Source: Paenibacillus radicis (ex Gao et al. 2016) (GTDB lineage Bacteria; Bacillota; Bacilli; Paenibacillales; Paenibacillaceae). From it: 64,000 nt of DNA. Positions 51,099-58,282 of this stretch are shown here, piece by piece. The position numbers and the translations under genes were made by a program. Under the pieces are notes generated by a model. The model did no database searches. It was not told where the DNA came from and saw only the letters and a list, made by a program, of their open reading frames with translations. Each line of letters begins with the position of its first letter. Within the stretch, counting starts at the first letter, position 1. The stretch spans positions 484,051 to 548,050 of the forward strand of contig NZ_BMHY01000002.1 of the NCBI RefSeq assembly GCF_014641555.1. The letters are read 5' to 3'.

Positions 51099-51587
51099 TT
51101 GGACTATATGGAGTATCTAAGTTCTAATAGTGAAGTCATTCAGTGTAAAGTTGAAAATGCTCTTGAAAAATATCGAGCTGAACCAGTCGGAGACGGTTAC
51201 ATTGATATTATTACGGATTTTCAATTTGTAGAGGGATTCATACTTGAACTTACAAGTATCGGTATCGCTATTAATAGAGTGACTTGGTGGTGTCATTGCT
51301 ATAACGAAAAGAAAGGTTGCCCTCATGGTATGGGAGGACCACAAAGTCAGTACAATGAAGGATGGTATAGCGAATTGGGGAATGACATCGATGTTATTGA
51401 AATTTCTCAATCCAGCTATGAACTACTGGAACAGGAAGTATCGCTTGATAGAGTCAAAGCAATAAATGAGACCATTCTGAACGGTCTAATAAAATATTCA
51501 AAAAGCGAACGTTTTAGAGATTGTGATACGCCGGCATTATGGCTCCATGTACCAGATGAATGGAAAAGATTGAACACTATGAAATAA
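51099..51587 (+). CDS. Orphan 162-residue protein, AT-rich
   Basis: Acidic soluble protein starting with TTG (MDYMEYLSSNSEVIQC). Noticeable are WWCHCYNEKKGCPHG near residue 67 (a Cys/His cluster that could bind metal), NDIDVIEIS near 108, and WLHVPDEWKR near the C terminus. The base composition is clearly more AT-rich than in flanking genes, and repeat elements follow. The pattern recalls immunity or SMI1-like orphan genes left behind by polymorphic toxin loci, but no family is recognised. Sixteen bases follow the SDR stop. Confidence 0.65.
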   Translation: MDYMEYLSSNSEVIQCKVENALEKYRAEPVGDGYIDIITDFQFVEGFILELTSIGIAINRVTWWCHCYNEKKGCPHGMGGPQSQYNEGWYSELGNDIDVIEISQSSYELLEQEVSLDRVKAINETILNGLIKYSKSERFRDCDTPALWLHVPDEWKRLNTMK

Positions 51588-51648
51588 TCTCTTTATAGGG
51601 AGTTAATCGCTCCATTCACAAACTAATCTTCCTACGCTGAACGAGAAA

Positions 51649-51836
51649 CAAAATGTAAAAGTGCAGGTTGAAGAGCCCAAAATGATCCGGAAATAGCTAT
51701 CAAAATGTAAAAGTGCATTTGGAATGCTAGAATTTCGACCTTTTGGGGCTTTTTAGACCAATCAGCCTGCACTTTTGCATTTTGAAGCGATAAATCGTAG
51801 AAAAACGTGCTTACAAACTGCAGTTTTACATTTTGA
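51649..51836. repeat. 187-bp dispersed repeat element, copy C
   Basis: Same layout as the copies at 15253 and 23292: CAAAATGTAAAAGTGCAG at 51649, TCAAAATGTAAAAGTGCA near 51704, then mirrored CTGCACTTTTGCATTTTG near 51769 and CAGTTTTACATTTTGA ending 51836. As with copy A, a copy of the 143-bp family follows within 100 bases. Confidence 0.85.
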
Positions 51837-51866
51837 GTGCCGAATAGTCCTTAGTCTGCTTTATGC

Positions 51867-52036
51867 GCGCAGCGACCCCGGCGTGAGCTGCATGCCATCA
51901 GGGTAAGCATAGCGATACGAGTTCAGGATGACATTTCGCAGGTTCTATCCATTGTTCATCGTGTAGACGATGGGAGAATGGAATCAAGAACGGCAAGAAC
52001 GGCAGCATGAACCGAAACGCGCAGCGACCCCGGCGT
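51867..52036. repeat. 143-bp family repeat, diverged copy between two 18-bp direct repeats
   Basis: GCGCAGCGACCCCGGCGT occurs at 51867-51884 and at 52019-52036. The body from 51919 to 52025 (GAGTTCAGG..., TTCTATCCATTGTTCATCG, GGAATCAAGAACGGC) matches the copies at 15.5-15.9 kb. The small stem here is CATCGT-GTAG-ACGATG, compensatory to CATCG-AGAAG-CGATG there. Noncoding. Confidence 0.75.
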
Positions 52037-52079
52037 ATGATGCGTGTCACAGACTCACAGTATGATCACTTAATGAAAA

Positions 52080-52112
52080 AAAGGCTGCCGAGATTTTCTC
52101 TCGGCAGCCTTT
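52080..52112. terminator. Terminator before the aldose epimerase gene (minus strand)
   Basis: AAAGGCTGCCGAGA pairs with TCTCGGCAGCCTTT around a short TTTC loop. Read leftward it is followed by a run of seven Ts, so it ends the minus-strand epimerase transcript. Confidence 0.9.
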
Positions 52113-52124
52113 CTGCACACTAAA

Positions 52125-53126
52125 TTACAACTGAACGACATACAGTCGTCCCGACTGCTCCCAAATACCGCCTGGCTCAAGCGAGACCAAGCCGGTTTGC
52201 TCCGCCGGAAGATCAACGTTTGGCGCGTTGACGAGGTTCAACTGCGGCTCCGGGCAAAAGAATTTGCCTGACGGATGCTGATTCCACACCATCCATTGCT
52301 TGTAACCAGTACCCACATCGTAGACGAGCTTGACGTTCTCGAGGCTGTCAGTCAGCTCCATCCGGTTGCTGCCGTTACGGGACTGCGCCGTGTAGTGATT
52401 GTCCATAGGCGCCCAGAACGGGTGAACGCCAGTCGTTTTGAGCGCTTCCTCTTCAGCAGTCAACGGCTGGAACTTGCCCGTCGGCAGCATACGGTCGCTG
52501 AGCTCCCAGCGCTCGCCGACTGTTATCGTAATTTTGCAATCGTCAGCAGTGCTGTTTGGCGCGAATGGCGCATTGATCGCTGTATGGAAGCCAATCATGT
52601 TAGGCATCGCTTCTTGGCCTTCATTATGTACCGACACATGCTGCAGCAGTCCATCGCCGTTAAGCGAGTAACGCAGCTTGATGGAGAACTGATGAGGCAG
52701 GTATTGGAAAATCGAGTGGCTTTCGTCGACAGACAGCTTCAGTACGACAAAGCTTTCCGTTTTCGTTACGCCGAAGTCCTCAACGCTCCATACAGCCGTA
52801 TGTGCAAAACCGTGCAGGGAGTTTCCTGTCCGGGGCTCATTAACCGGGAATTGGTACGTCCGTCCGTTCCATTCAAAGCGTCCGCCATCGTAGCGGTTGG
52901 GAGGGAACAGCAGCGGAATGCCGTGGATGCCGGGATTCGCTTTGAAGCCTTCCATTTCATCGGCTGCCGGCTCATGCAGAAAACGATAGTTTTTGTCCGT
53001 GTCGCGGAATGCGATAAGATTGGCTCCTACTTCAGGAAGTACGGCCGCCTGGTAGCTGTTCCACTCCAGCCAAACCGCTTTTTCACCATTGAAGTTTTGT
53101 TCATATGCTTGTCCTTGTGCGCTCAT
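52125..53126 (-). CDS. Aldose 1-epimerase (galactose mutarotase family)
   Basis: A 333-residue protein of the galactose-mutarotase fold. The PGIHGIPLLFPPNRYDGGRF block (about 66-85) and GNSLHGFAHTAVW with the conserved His (about 103-115) mark the first active-site half; the HTAINAPF segment near 184 (His) and the C-terminal LVSLEPGGIW with the catalytic Glu complete it. It probably interconverts sugar anomers for nearby carbohydrate metabolism. GGAGGTCCATA precedes the ATG. A hairpin separates it from the LytTR gene upstream, so it is transcribed alone. Confidence 0.9.
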   Translation of the reverse strand: MSAQGQAYEQNFNGEKAVWLEWNSYQAAVLPEVGANLIAFRDTDKNYRFLHEPAADEMEGFKANPGIHGIPLLFPPNRYDGGRFEWNGRTYQFPVNEPRTGNSLHGFAHTAVWSVEDFGVTKTESFVVLKLSVDESHSIFQYLPHQFSIKLRYSLNGDGLLQHVSVHNEGQEAMPNMIGFHTAINAPFAPNSTADDCKITITVGERWELSDRMLPTGKFQPLTAEEEALKTTGVHPFWAPMDNHYTAQSRNGSNRMELTDSLENVKLVYDVGTGYKQWMVWNQHPSGKFFCPEPQLNLVNAPNVDLPAEQTGLVSLEPGGIWEQSGRLYVVQL

Positions 53127-53194
53127 TATGGACCTCCTAGTTATGAATGCGATATATCTCTGCCTAGAATAACAGGATCACCCGCAACAAACAA

Positions 53195-53227
53195 CCGCCG
53201 CATTCCGTTAGGGACGGAACGCGGCGG
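53195..53227. terminator. Stem-loop after the LytTR gene
   Basis: CCGCCGCATTCCGT (53195-53208) pairs with ACGGAACGCGGCGG (53214-53227), one mismatch. Read leftward, TTGTTTGTTG follows, a plausible weak T-run for terminating the minus-strand LytTR gene. Confidence 0.75.
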
Positions 53228-53240
53228 CTTCGGGTATTCA

Positions 53241-53603
53241 CTATGGCGTGATGCGCAGCTCACTTTCAATCGCCCGCTGCATGAACAGCTTCTGAATGAC
53301 ATATTGCTTTCTGCGCGGTACCGGCAGCTGCTTGCATTCGGAGTGCTCACCTCCGAAATAGACAATTCCGCCAGCGATCGATTTGATCTTGCCAATGTTA
53401 ATGTAGATATTGGAGCTTACCTGGAAGAAGCTGCGCTCCTGCGTAAGCTTCTGAATCTGTTCGGCAGTCATTCTTTTCTTTATATTGTAGTTTCTGCCGT
53501 GAAAGCTAACCAACTCAAGCGAGCCGATCTTAAAGAAGAGCACATCTGATTCCAAATCGAAATCCTCATATACATTCCTTCCGCTCAGCGTCGAATTCAT
53601 CAT
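53241..53603 (-). CDS. Stand-alone LytTR-domain DNA-binding regulator
   Basis: A 120-residue protein consisting almost entirely of a LytTR domain: VLFFKIGSLELVSFHGRNYN, ERSFFQVSSNIYINIGKIKSI and CKQLPVPRRKQYVIQKLFM match the beta-rich DNA-binding fold. No receiver domain is present, so another signal or partner must control it. It is divergent from the lactonase gene, and a catabolite-response element lies 37 bases upstream of its start. AAAGGGGGAATGCGGA precedes the ATG. Target unknown. Confidence 0.85.
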   Translation of the reverse strand: MMNSTLSGRNVYEDFDLESDVLFFKIGSLELVSFHGRNYNIKKRMTAEQIQKLTQERSFFQVSSNIYINIGKIKSIAGGIVYFGGEHSECKQLPVPRRKQYVIQKLFMQRAIESELRITP

Positions 53604-53639
53604 TCCGCATTCCCCCTTTTGAAATGTGAACCACTGAAA

Positions 53640-53653
53640 TGTTAGCGCTTACA
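53640..53653. promoter_or_regulatory. Probable CcpA cre site between LytTR and lactonase genes
   Basis: On the minus strand TGTAAGCGCTAACA fits the Bacillus cre consensus TGNAANCGNWNNCA at every defined position. It lies in the divergent promoter region of the LytTR regulator and the sugar lactonase, so glucose-type catabolite control of either or both is expected. Confidence 0.72.
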
Positions 53654-53785
53654 TTATATCACGCCATTCGGCCTTTGAAAAGCATTTTTTGGGCTTTTAA
53701 TTATAATTCCCCTTGAATTGGGAATCAGGCAGGCTTATGCTAAGAGCATCGCTTTGCAAACTATTCGAAACGGAGTTGTTTGAAC

Positions 53786-54874
53786 ATGACGAGAAAGCCA
53801 TATGAAGGCCTTGTATATATTGGTTCCTACGGAACTGCGGAGCAAGCTACGGTCCGCGTTGGCCGGTTTGACGGGGCTGCAGGAACGTTGACGGTGGAGC
53901 AAGAGTTGTCGTCGGCAGAAAACGCATCCTTTCTTGCGCTTCATCCATCAGGCGGACAGCTTTATGCCGTAAGCGAAACGGCAGAAACAGACGGAGCTGT
54001 AGGAGGCTCAGTTATCGCTTATGCCGTTGATCCAGCGAGTGGCAAGCTTACGCTCATAAATCGCGAGTTGACCCATGGCGCTCACCCGTGCTACGTCAGC
54101 ACGGATGCTGCAGGCCAGTCCTTGTACATAGCCAACTATTCTGGGGGAAATGCCGTCCGCCTTCCTATTCAAGAGGATGGATCATTGGCTTCGAATACGG
54201 CTTTGGTGCGTGAAAACGCGCAATTAGGGCCAAACGCGGCTCGCCAAGAGGCTCCTCATGCACACGCCATCGTGCCAAACGGCTCTTTCGTCTATGTAAC
54301 GGATCTAGGCACCGATTCGATTCATATTTATAAAGAAGAGAATGGCGGGCTGTCCTATCTGTCCGCAGGCAAGACCCCTGCAGGAGCAGGCCCGCGCCAC
54401 ATCGTATTCCATACCGATCTTCCTTATGCATACGTAATTAATGAGCTTGACTCTACAGTGACGATTTTTGAGGCGGACGGGTCTAACGGTCATTTAACCG
54501 CGATTCAGACTATTTCTGCGCTGCCGGCCGACTACACAGGAAAAAGCGACGCGGCAGACATTCACTTGTCGCCGTCCGGCCGCTTCTTGTATACCTCCAA
54601 CCGCGGCCATGACAGCATTGCCGTATTTGCAGTCGATCAGCAAACGGGTTTGCTGACGGCTGTCCAGCATGAGCCTTGCGGCGGCCAAACGCCGCGCAAC
54701 TTCGCCATCACGCCGGACGGGGGCCAACTGCTTGTTGCGCACCAGACGACAGGCTCCATTTCTTTGTTTGATATTGACGAAGAGTCCGGAAAAATCACGT
54801 TCCACGGCAAGCTGCTTGATGTGCAAGCGCCGGTCTGCATTCGTTTCGGTAAGGAAACGACGGAATCATTTTGA
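53786..54874 (+). CDS. Lactonase family protein (6-phosphogluconolactonase-like beta-propeller)
   Basis: A 362-residue seven-bladed propeller of the YkgB/Pgl type. Recurring blades include LHPSGGQLYAVSE, IVPNGSFVYVTDLG and LSPSGRFLYTSNRGHDSIAVF. The family hydrolyses 6-phosphogluconolactone or related sugar lactones; some members act on other lactones. ATG 53786 lies about 10 bases after CGGAG. It is divergent from the LytTR gene, followed by an MFS gene in the same direction with a 23-base gap. A gluconate-type dehydrogenase operon lies 4 kb away, which would produce or use lactones. Confidence 0.9.
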   Translation: MTRKPYEGLVYIGSYGTAEQATVRVGRFDGAAGTLTVEQELSSAENASFLALHPSGGQLYAVSETAETDGAVGGSVIAYAVDPASGKLTLINRELTHGAHPCYVSTDAAGQSLYIANYSGGNAVRLPIQEDGSLASNTALVRENAQLGPNAARQEAPHAHAIVPNGSFVYVTDLGTDSIHIYKEENGGLSYLSAGKTPAGAGPRHIVFHTDLPYAYVINELDSTVTIFEADGSNGHLTAIQTISALPADYTGKSDAADIHLSPSGRFLYTSNRGHDSIAVFAVDQQTGLLTAVQHEPCGGQTPRNFAITPDGGQLLVAHQTTGSISLFDIDEESGKITFHGKLLDVQAPVCIRFGKETTESF

Positions 54875-54897
54875 GAACCTAAAGGAAGTGTTGGGTA

Positions 54898-56127
54898 GTG
54901 TCCGCTCAGTCATCGCCATCGGCATCTGCTGCCGTTAAGCAAAGTACTGTTTTTTCCATTCTTGTCGCAATTAGCTCTGTTCACATGTTGAATGATTCGA
55001 TGCAATCGGTCGTATCTGCGCTTTTTCCAATTGTGGAAAATTCGCTTGGCCTGAAGCTGGGGCAGATCGGCTGGATCGCTTTTACGCTTAATATGACTTC
55101 ATCCGTGCTGCAGCCTGTCGTTGGTATTCTGTCGGATAAAAAGCCTGCTCCCTGGATGCTTCCAGTCGGGATGGCTTGCAGTATGGTGGGGATGGCGGGA
55201 CTTGCTTATGCCCCGAATTTCTGGCTGCTGCTGCTCGCCGTCGTATTCGTCGGCTTAGGTTCCGCAGTCTTTCATCCGGAAGGTTCCCGCGTCGTGTACT
55301 TTGCAGCTGGAGGAAGAAGGGGTCTGGCGCAATCAATCTATCAGGTAGGCGGGAATTTTGGTCAGGCATTGGCGCCGCTTATGACGATTTATATTTTCGT
55401 ACCGTTAGGTCAACGGGGGGCTGTGCTTGGTACCTTCCTTGCGATTGCGGCGATTCTCATCCTGCTGCGGGTCGTTCCGTGGTATTCGGTTCAATTGGCT
55501 GAGAAGGGCAAGCCCGCGCCAAAAGCAAAACCGGGCGGAGGGACGACTGTCAGCTTACAGCCTCCTCTATATAGCAATAGAACGATCGGTTTTGCGCTAA
55601 GCCTGCTGCTCGTTCTCGTATTTGCAAGATCGTGGTATGCGGCCGGGATTGGCAGCTTTTATCAATTTTTTCTGCAAAGTGAATATGGTTTGTCGATCAA
55701 GCAGGCGCAAGTGCCGTTGTTTCTGTTTATGGCTGCGGGTGTTGCGGGTACGTTTTTCGGAGGCATCTTGGCGGACCGGTTTGGCCGCAAGCAAATGATG
55801 CTCTTCTCCATTGCAGGCTCGGCGCCGTTTGCGCTGCTGCTGCCGCATTTGCCTATCGAGTGGGTGTATCCGATCATTTTCGCCCTTGGATTTATACTGC
55901 AATCCGGCTTTGCCGTCAGCGTTGTTTATGCCCAGGAGCTTATGCCTGGTAAAGTGGGGATGGCTTCCGGGCTCGTGACGGGTCTTGCATTTGGAATGGG
56001 CGGTCTGGGTGCTATCGCTTTCGGTACTGCGGCGGATCATTATGGTCTTGCGGATGTCATGGTGGCATGCAGCGTGCTGCCATTGTTCGGACTACTGTCT
56101 ATTATGCTGCCGAAGGACCGTCGGTAA
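54898..56127 (+). CDS. MFS transporter, fosmidomycin-resistance (Fsr) type
   Basis: A 409-residue 12-helix exporter. The N-terminal SILVAISSVHMLNDSMQSVV matches the Fsr signature HxxxD. The cytoplasmic loop FGGILADRFGRKQMM near residue 287 and the PEGSRVVYFAAGGRRG block near 127 are typical. E. coli Fsr exports fosmidomycin; the natural substrate in this genome is not predictable. It starts with GTG after AAAGGAAG and may share a transcript with the lactonase. Confidence 0.9.
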   Translation: MSAQSSPSASAAVKQSTVFSILVAISSVHMLNDSMQSVVSALFPIVENSLGLKLGQIGWIAFTLNMTSSVLQPVVGILSDKKPAPWMLPVGMACSMVGMAGLAYAPNFWLLLLAVVFVGLGSAVFHPEGSRVVYFAAGGRRGLAQSIYQVGGNFGQALAPLMTIYIFVPLGQRGAVLGTFLAIAAILILLRVVPWYSVQLAEKGKPAPKAKPGGGTTVSLQPPLYSNRTIGFALSLLLVLVFARSWYAAGIGSFYQFFLQSEYGLSIKQAQVPLFLFMAAGVAGTFFGGILADRFGRKQMMLFSIAGSAPFALLLPHLPIEWVYPIIFALGFILQSGFAVSVVYAQELMPGKVGMASGLVTGLAFGMGGLGAIAFGTAADHYGLADVMVACSVLPLFGLLSIMLPKDRR

Positions 56128-56161
56128 TAGTATAGAAGAGCTAGGAGAAGGGAGACGAGTA

Positions 56162-56788
56162 GTGGCAGGCGGATTGGAAAAGAAGGCTCATACGAAGGAA
56201 AGTTTCCTTGTTATTGTAGTATTAATTGTATCGCTTCTATCTTTCTGGCTTCTCTATAAGCTGGTTATCTACAAATGGTTTGAGCGCAGTCATATGACAT
56301 TAGAATGGTATGCAATTGTCGTTGCCTTGCTTCCCTTTCTAATCCTCGCTCTCGGGTTTATCGTATTTAATTACAGAAAAGCGGCAATTCGCGCAACTAA
56401 AATAGAGCTAGCCTTTTTAATCGTATGGATTTCGATCATTCCGTTTCCTTCAGCAGCGCTGCTGTTCGAAAATGAAAAAGATACGCGGTATACTTACAAT
56501 CGCTGGGTTAGCGAAGTAGAGTCTCGCGAGATGATGCTTCCCGATTTGCTCAAACAGAGAGATTTAATCGGCATCGATCGTATGAAGGTTGTTGATCTTC
56601 TGGGCGCGCCTCATGATCCTTACGATTATCAAGAAGGCGAAAAGTTTATTTATTGGATGGGAGTAGAACGAGAGACGGAGGACAGTGTCTTTCGGAAGCA
56701 GCTAGTCATCCTGTTTGACGAGAAAAATAAATCCCGCGATTACGAAGTGAATGTCGTGGAACGGCCCAAACCCTCTCCTCCAGCCTAG
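56162..56788 (+). CDS. Membrane protein with BamE-like extracytoplasmic tail
   Basis: About 208 residues from a GTG 7 bases after GGGAG. Three hydrophobic segments (about 12-32, 46-66, 80-100) are followed by a soluble C-terminal domain with VVDLLGAPHDPYDYQEGEKF and IYWMGVERETED, a pattern like the small BamE/OmlA fold often found in Firmicute surface proteins. No named family is certain. It is 34 bases after the MFS gene and ends within a terminator. Function unknown. Confidence 0.75.
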   Translation: MAGGLEKKAHTKESFLVIVVLIVSLLSFWLLYKLVIYKWFERSHMTLEWYAIVVALLPFLILALGFIVFNYRKAAIRATKIELAFLIVWISIIPFPSAALLFENEKDTRYTYNRWVSEVESREMMLPDLLKQRDLIGIDRMKVVDLLGAPHDPYDYQEGEKFIYWMGVERETEDSVFRKQLVILFDEKNKSRDYEVNVVERPKPSPPA

Positions 56789-56809
56789 CTGGAGAAAGAG
56801 GGTTTTTCT
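56769..56809 (+). terminator. Terminator overlapping the end of the membrane-protein gene
   Basis: CCCTCT-C-CTCCAG (56771-56783) pairs with CTGGAG-A-AAGAGGG (56789-56802), with one mismatch, followed by TTTTTCTT. It includes the last codons of the gene. Confidence 0.88.
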
Positions 56810-56883
56810 TATGTTGAAATAAAACAAACAAAAGTGTATATTGTTTATATAATAAATAGACGTTATTGTGAGGTGTTTGTTTT

Positions 56884-57657
56884 ATGGAGATGACAGAGTT
56901 GTTCTGGACCTTCAGTTTAGAGGAGATTAAGAAAGGGTATGCCTATATCGGGGAAAAGGGGCATAGCCGTTGTCTGATCTGCGGCGAGCAATTCGAAGAT
57001 GGGGAGGTATTCCGGCTGCCGGGGGAAGACAAATGGTACGATGCCCGCAAATATGCCGCTTATCATGTAGAAACGGCGCATGGTTCCATGCTCGGCTATC
57101 TGCTTGGTTTGGATAAAAAAACGAATGGATTAACCGATCTGCAGAAAGATCTGATCCGAGATTTTGCAGCCGGTTTGTCTGATGCAGAGATTGTTAAGAA
57201 AGCAGGGAGCGGCAGCGCTTCGACCATCCGCAACCATCGTTTTGTGCTGAAGGAGAAGGCAAGGCAGGCGAAGCTGCTGTTGGCTGTTATAGAGCTGATG
57301 GAGGAAGGCGCGCCGCTGGAAACGCCGAAGTTTGTGCCCGTTCACCGCACAGCAACCCAAGTTGACGAGCGGTATGCGATAACCGAAGCGGAACAACAGT
57401 CGGTGTTGAAGCAATATTTTCCGCAGGGGCCGGACGGTCCGCTTACCCATATTCCGCGTAAAGAGAAGAAAAAGATTTCGATTCTTCGCCATATCGCTTC
57501 TTATTTTGAACCGGGACAGAGGTATACGGAGAAGCAGGTAAACGAACAGTTGAAGAAATTCTGGGAAGACGATTACGTGACGCTGCGCCGTTATTTAATC
57601 CAGTATGGATTTATGGACCGCGAGGAAAATTGCAGCGAATACTGGTTGAAGGTTTAG
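56884..57657 (+). CDS. DUF2087-containing putative transcriptional regulator
   Basis: A 257-residue protein. The N-terminal part has a CLIC pair (SRCLICGEQF near 30) and AYHVETAHG, perhaps a zinc site with the His residues. The middle (about 80-120) has a LuxR-like helix-turn-helix (LTDLQKDLIRDFAAGLSDAE, then ASTIRNHRF). The C-terminal 80 residues match DUF2087 (LTHIPRKEKKKISILRHIAS to DDYVTLRRYLIQYGFMDRE). Such proteins are assumed to be regulators. A GIY-YIG gene follows after 41 bases, likely in one operon. Confidence 0.86.
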   Translation: MEMTELFWTFSLEEIKKGYAYIGEKGHSRCLICGEQFEDGEVFRLPGEDKWYDARKYAAYHVETAHGSMLGYLLGLDKKTNGLTDLQKDLIRDFAAGLSDAEIVKKAGSGSASTIRNHRFVLKEKARQAKLLLAVIELMEEGAPLETPKFVPVHRTATQVDERYAITEAEQQSVLKQYFPQGPDGPLTHIPRKEKKKISILRHIASYFEPGQRYTEKQVNEQLKKFWEDDYVTLRRYLIQYGFMDREENCSEYWLKV

Positions 57658-57698
57658 AGGAACAGGCGAAATTCAGATTGCGATGAGAGGTGTCGTAA

Positions 57699-58109
57699 AT
57701 GAAAAAAGATGTGAAGAAGCAGCTAGCTGCCGACTATATGGAGCAGGAACGGGTTATGGGCGTGTATCAGATTGTGAATCAGACGACCGGACGGATATTT
57801 GTCGGATCGTCTTCGAATATGAGCGGCGCATGGAGCCGGGCTCGTTTTGAACTGGATATGGGGATGCACAAATGCAAGCCGCTTCAAAACGATTGGAAAA
57901 AACAAGGCTTAGACGCCTTTACCTTTGAGATAGTCGATCGGCTGAAGCTGGAGGAGAAGCTTCGCTTTGATTATAAAGATGTTTTTTCGCTGCAGCAGGA
58001 AGGGCAAGCCGCTCAGCAGATCCGGCAGTACCGGAAGGATACACAAAAGCTGGAGCAGGTATGGTTGGAAAAGCTTCAAGAGCAAGGGATCGATATCTAT
58101 AATGAGTAA
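57699..58109 (+). CDS. GIY-YIG nuclease-family protein
   Basis: A 136-residue single-domain protein. The GIY and YIG elements appear as GVYQIVN (about 21-27) and RIFVGSSSNM (about 32-41), and an Arg (ARFELDMG) and a Glu (AFTFEIVD) occupy the usual catalytic helix positions. YIG is replaced by FVG, so activity is uncertain. It follows a DUF2087 gene, a common pairing in Paenibacillus and Bacillus, and may be a nucleic-acid-acting partner of it. The ATG follows GAGAGGTGTCGTAA. Confidence 0.85.
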   Translation: MKKDVKKQLAADYMEQERVMGVYQIVNQTTGRIFVGSSSNMSGAWSRARFELDMGMHKCKPLQNDWKKQGLDAFTFEIVDRLKLEEKLRFDYKDVFSLQQEGQAAQQIRQYRKDTQKLEQVWLEKLQEQGIDIYNE

Positions 58110-58134
58110 CTGCTAGACGATCATAGATTTGTAA

Positions 58135-58163
58135 TTGACAATAAAAGAAAAAAAAGGTAATAT
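58135..58163 (+). promoter_or_regulatory. Strong sigma-A promoter before the SLH gene
   Basis: A perfect -35 TTGACA (58135-58140), a 17-base spacer and a near-consensus -10 TAATAT (58158-58163). It is the best-matching sigma-A promoter in the window. Transcription would start near 58170, just before a terminator-like hairpin. Confidence 0.82.
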
Positions 58164-58182
58164 GTAAATAATTTAGTAGCGA

Positions 58183-58224
58183 AGCACGCTAAAAGCCTAA
58201 TTGGTTTTTTTGCGTGCTTTTTTT
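58183..58224 (+). terminator. Terminator-like hairpin in the SLH leader (possible attenuator)
   Basis: AGCACGC (58183-58189) pairs with GCGTGCT (58212-58218), followed by a run of seven Ts. The loop contains AAAAGCC...GGTTTTTT, which can extend the stem. It lies 20-50 bases after the inferred transcription start and 59 bases before the SLH gene, so it could release a short RNA or regulate read-through. Confidence 0.72.
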
Positions 58225-58282
58225 GTTATCCGGGAAATGATGAGGATTTAAAGATAAACAACGATGAAAGAGGGACTTTTCT

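Noticed and set aside
52275..53549. Long plus-strand open frame opposite the aldose epimerase and LytTR genes
   Set aside because: It spans two well-supported minus-strand genes and a terminator, and shows no domain or ribosome site; it is a shadow frame.
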